From Planctomycetota bacterium (GTDB lineage: Bacteria > Planctomycetota > MHYJ01 > JACQXL01), in the NCBI GenBank assembly GCA_030018555.1, contig JASEHY010000096.1, positions 1-5,702 of the forward strand: DNA of 5,702 bases, written 5' to 3'. The notes under the pieces were generated by a model. It saw nothing but the letters and a program-made list of their open reading frames with translations. It was not told the DNA's origin and did no database searches. Positions 5,673 through 5,702 of this stretch are shown here, piece by piece. A program made the translations under genes and the position numbers. Every line of letters starts with the position of its first letter. Within the stretch, counting starts at the first letter, position 1.

Positions 5673-5702
5673 TGTCATTGCGAGAGCCCCGAAGGGGCTC
5701 GT
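5673..5702. repeat. Partial GTCATTGCGAG-type element cut by the window end
   Basis: TGTCATTGCGAG (5673-5684) is identical to 2544-2555 of the compound repeat between the convergent genes. It runs into a perfect 7-bp hairpin, GAGCCCC (5684-5690) with GGGGCTC (5694-5700) and a GAA loop, which is unlike the centre of the other copy. The right arm would lie beyond the window, so full extent is unknown. Confidence 0.7.

Overview
The window looks like a chromosomal segment of a moderately AT-rich bacterium with a Gram-negative style envelope toolkit: phosphatidylethanolamine synthesis, a type IV pilus/type II secretion platform protein and a divisome coiled-coil protein. The gaps between genes hold several compound palindromic repeats. 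Tight ATGA-type gene overlaps and repeat-stuffed spacers are often seen in genomes of the Planctomycetota, Omnitrophota and similar lineages. I cannot place the organism from sequence alone, so this is only a hint.

Layout. Positions 1-100 hold a nested palindromic repeat. Positions 157-2100 hold a minus-strand operon transcribed right to left: psd (phosphatidylserine decarboxylase), pssA (phosphatidylserine synthase), then folK (the dihydropterin pyrophosphokinase of folate synthesis). The junctions overlap by 4 and 8 bases, so translation is probably coupled. Positions 2101-2198 are a divergent promoter region. Positions 2199-2507 encode a small plus-strand FtsB/DivIC-like septum protein. 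Positions 2508-2698 lie between convergent genes and are mostly a compound inverted repeat of the GTCATTGCGAG type. Positions 2699-4168 (minus) encode a membrane sensor histidine kinase with HAMP, HisKA and HATPase domains. Positions 4169-4324 hold two different repeat elements. Positions 4325-5569 (minus) encode a PilC/GspF inner-membrane platform protein. Positions 5570-5702 hold a second copy of one of those repeats and the start of another GTCATTGCGAG element, cut by the window edge.

How the genes relate. PssA and Psd form a two-step pathway from CDP-diacylglycerol and serine to phosphatidylethanolamine. FolK belongs to a different pathway and seems to share only the transcript. The kinase follows pilC on the same strand, which recalls the PilS position in pilus clusters, but no response regulator or pilus ATPase is visible.

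The genes themselves are ordinary. The most unusual material is the repeats. At least three families are present, and in two of them the outer arms are shared between copies while the central hairpin differs. Two identical 38-bp copies bracket pilC. I found no CRISPR array, tRNA, rRNA or transposase, and no convincing evidence of a new defence or mobile system.
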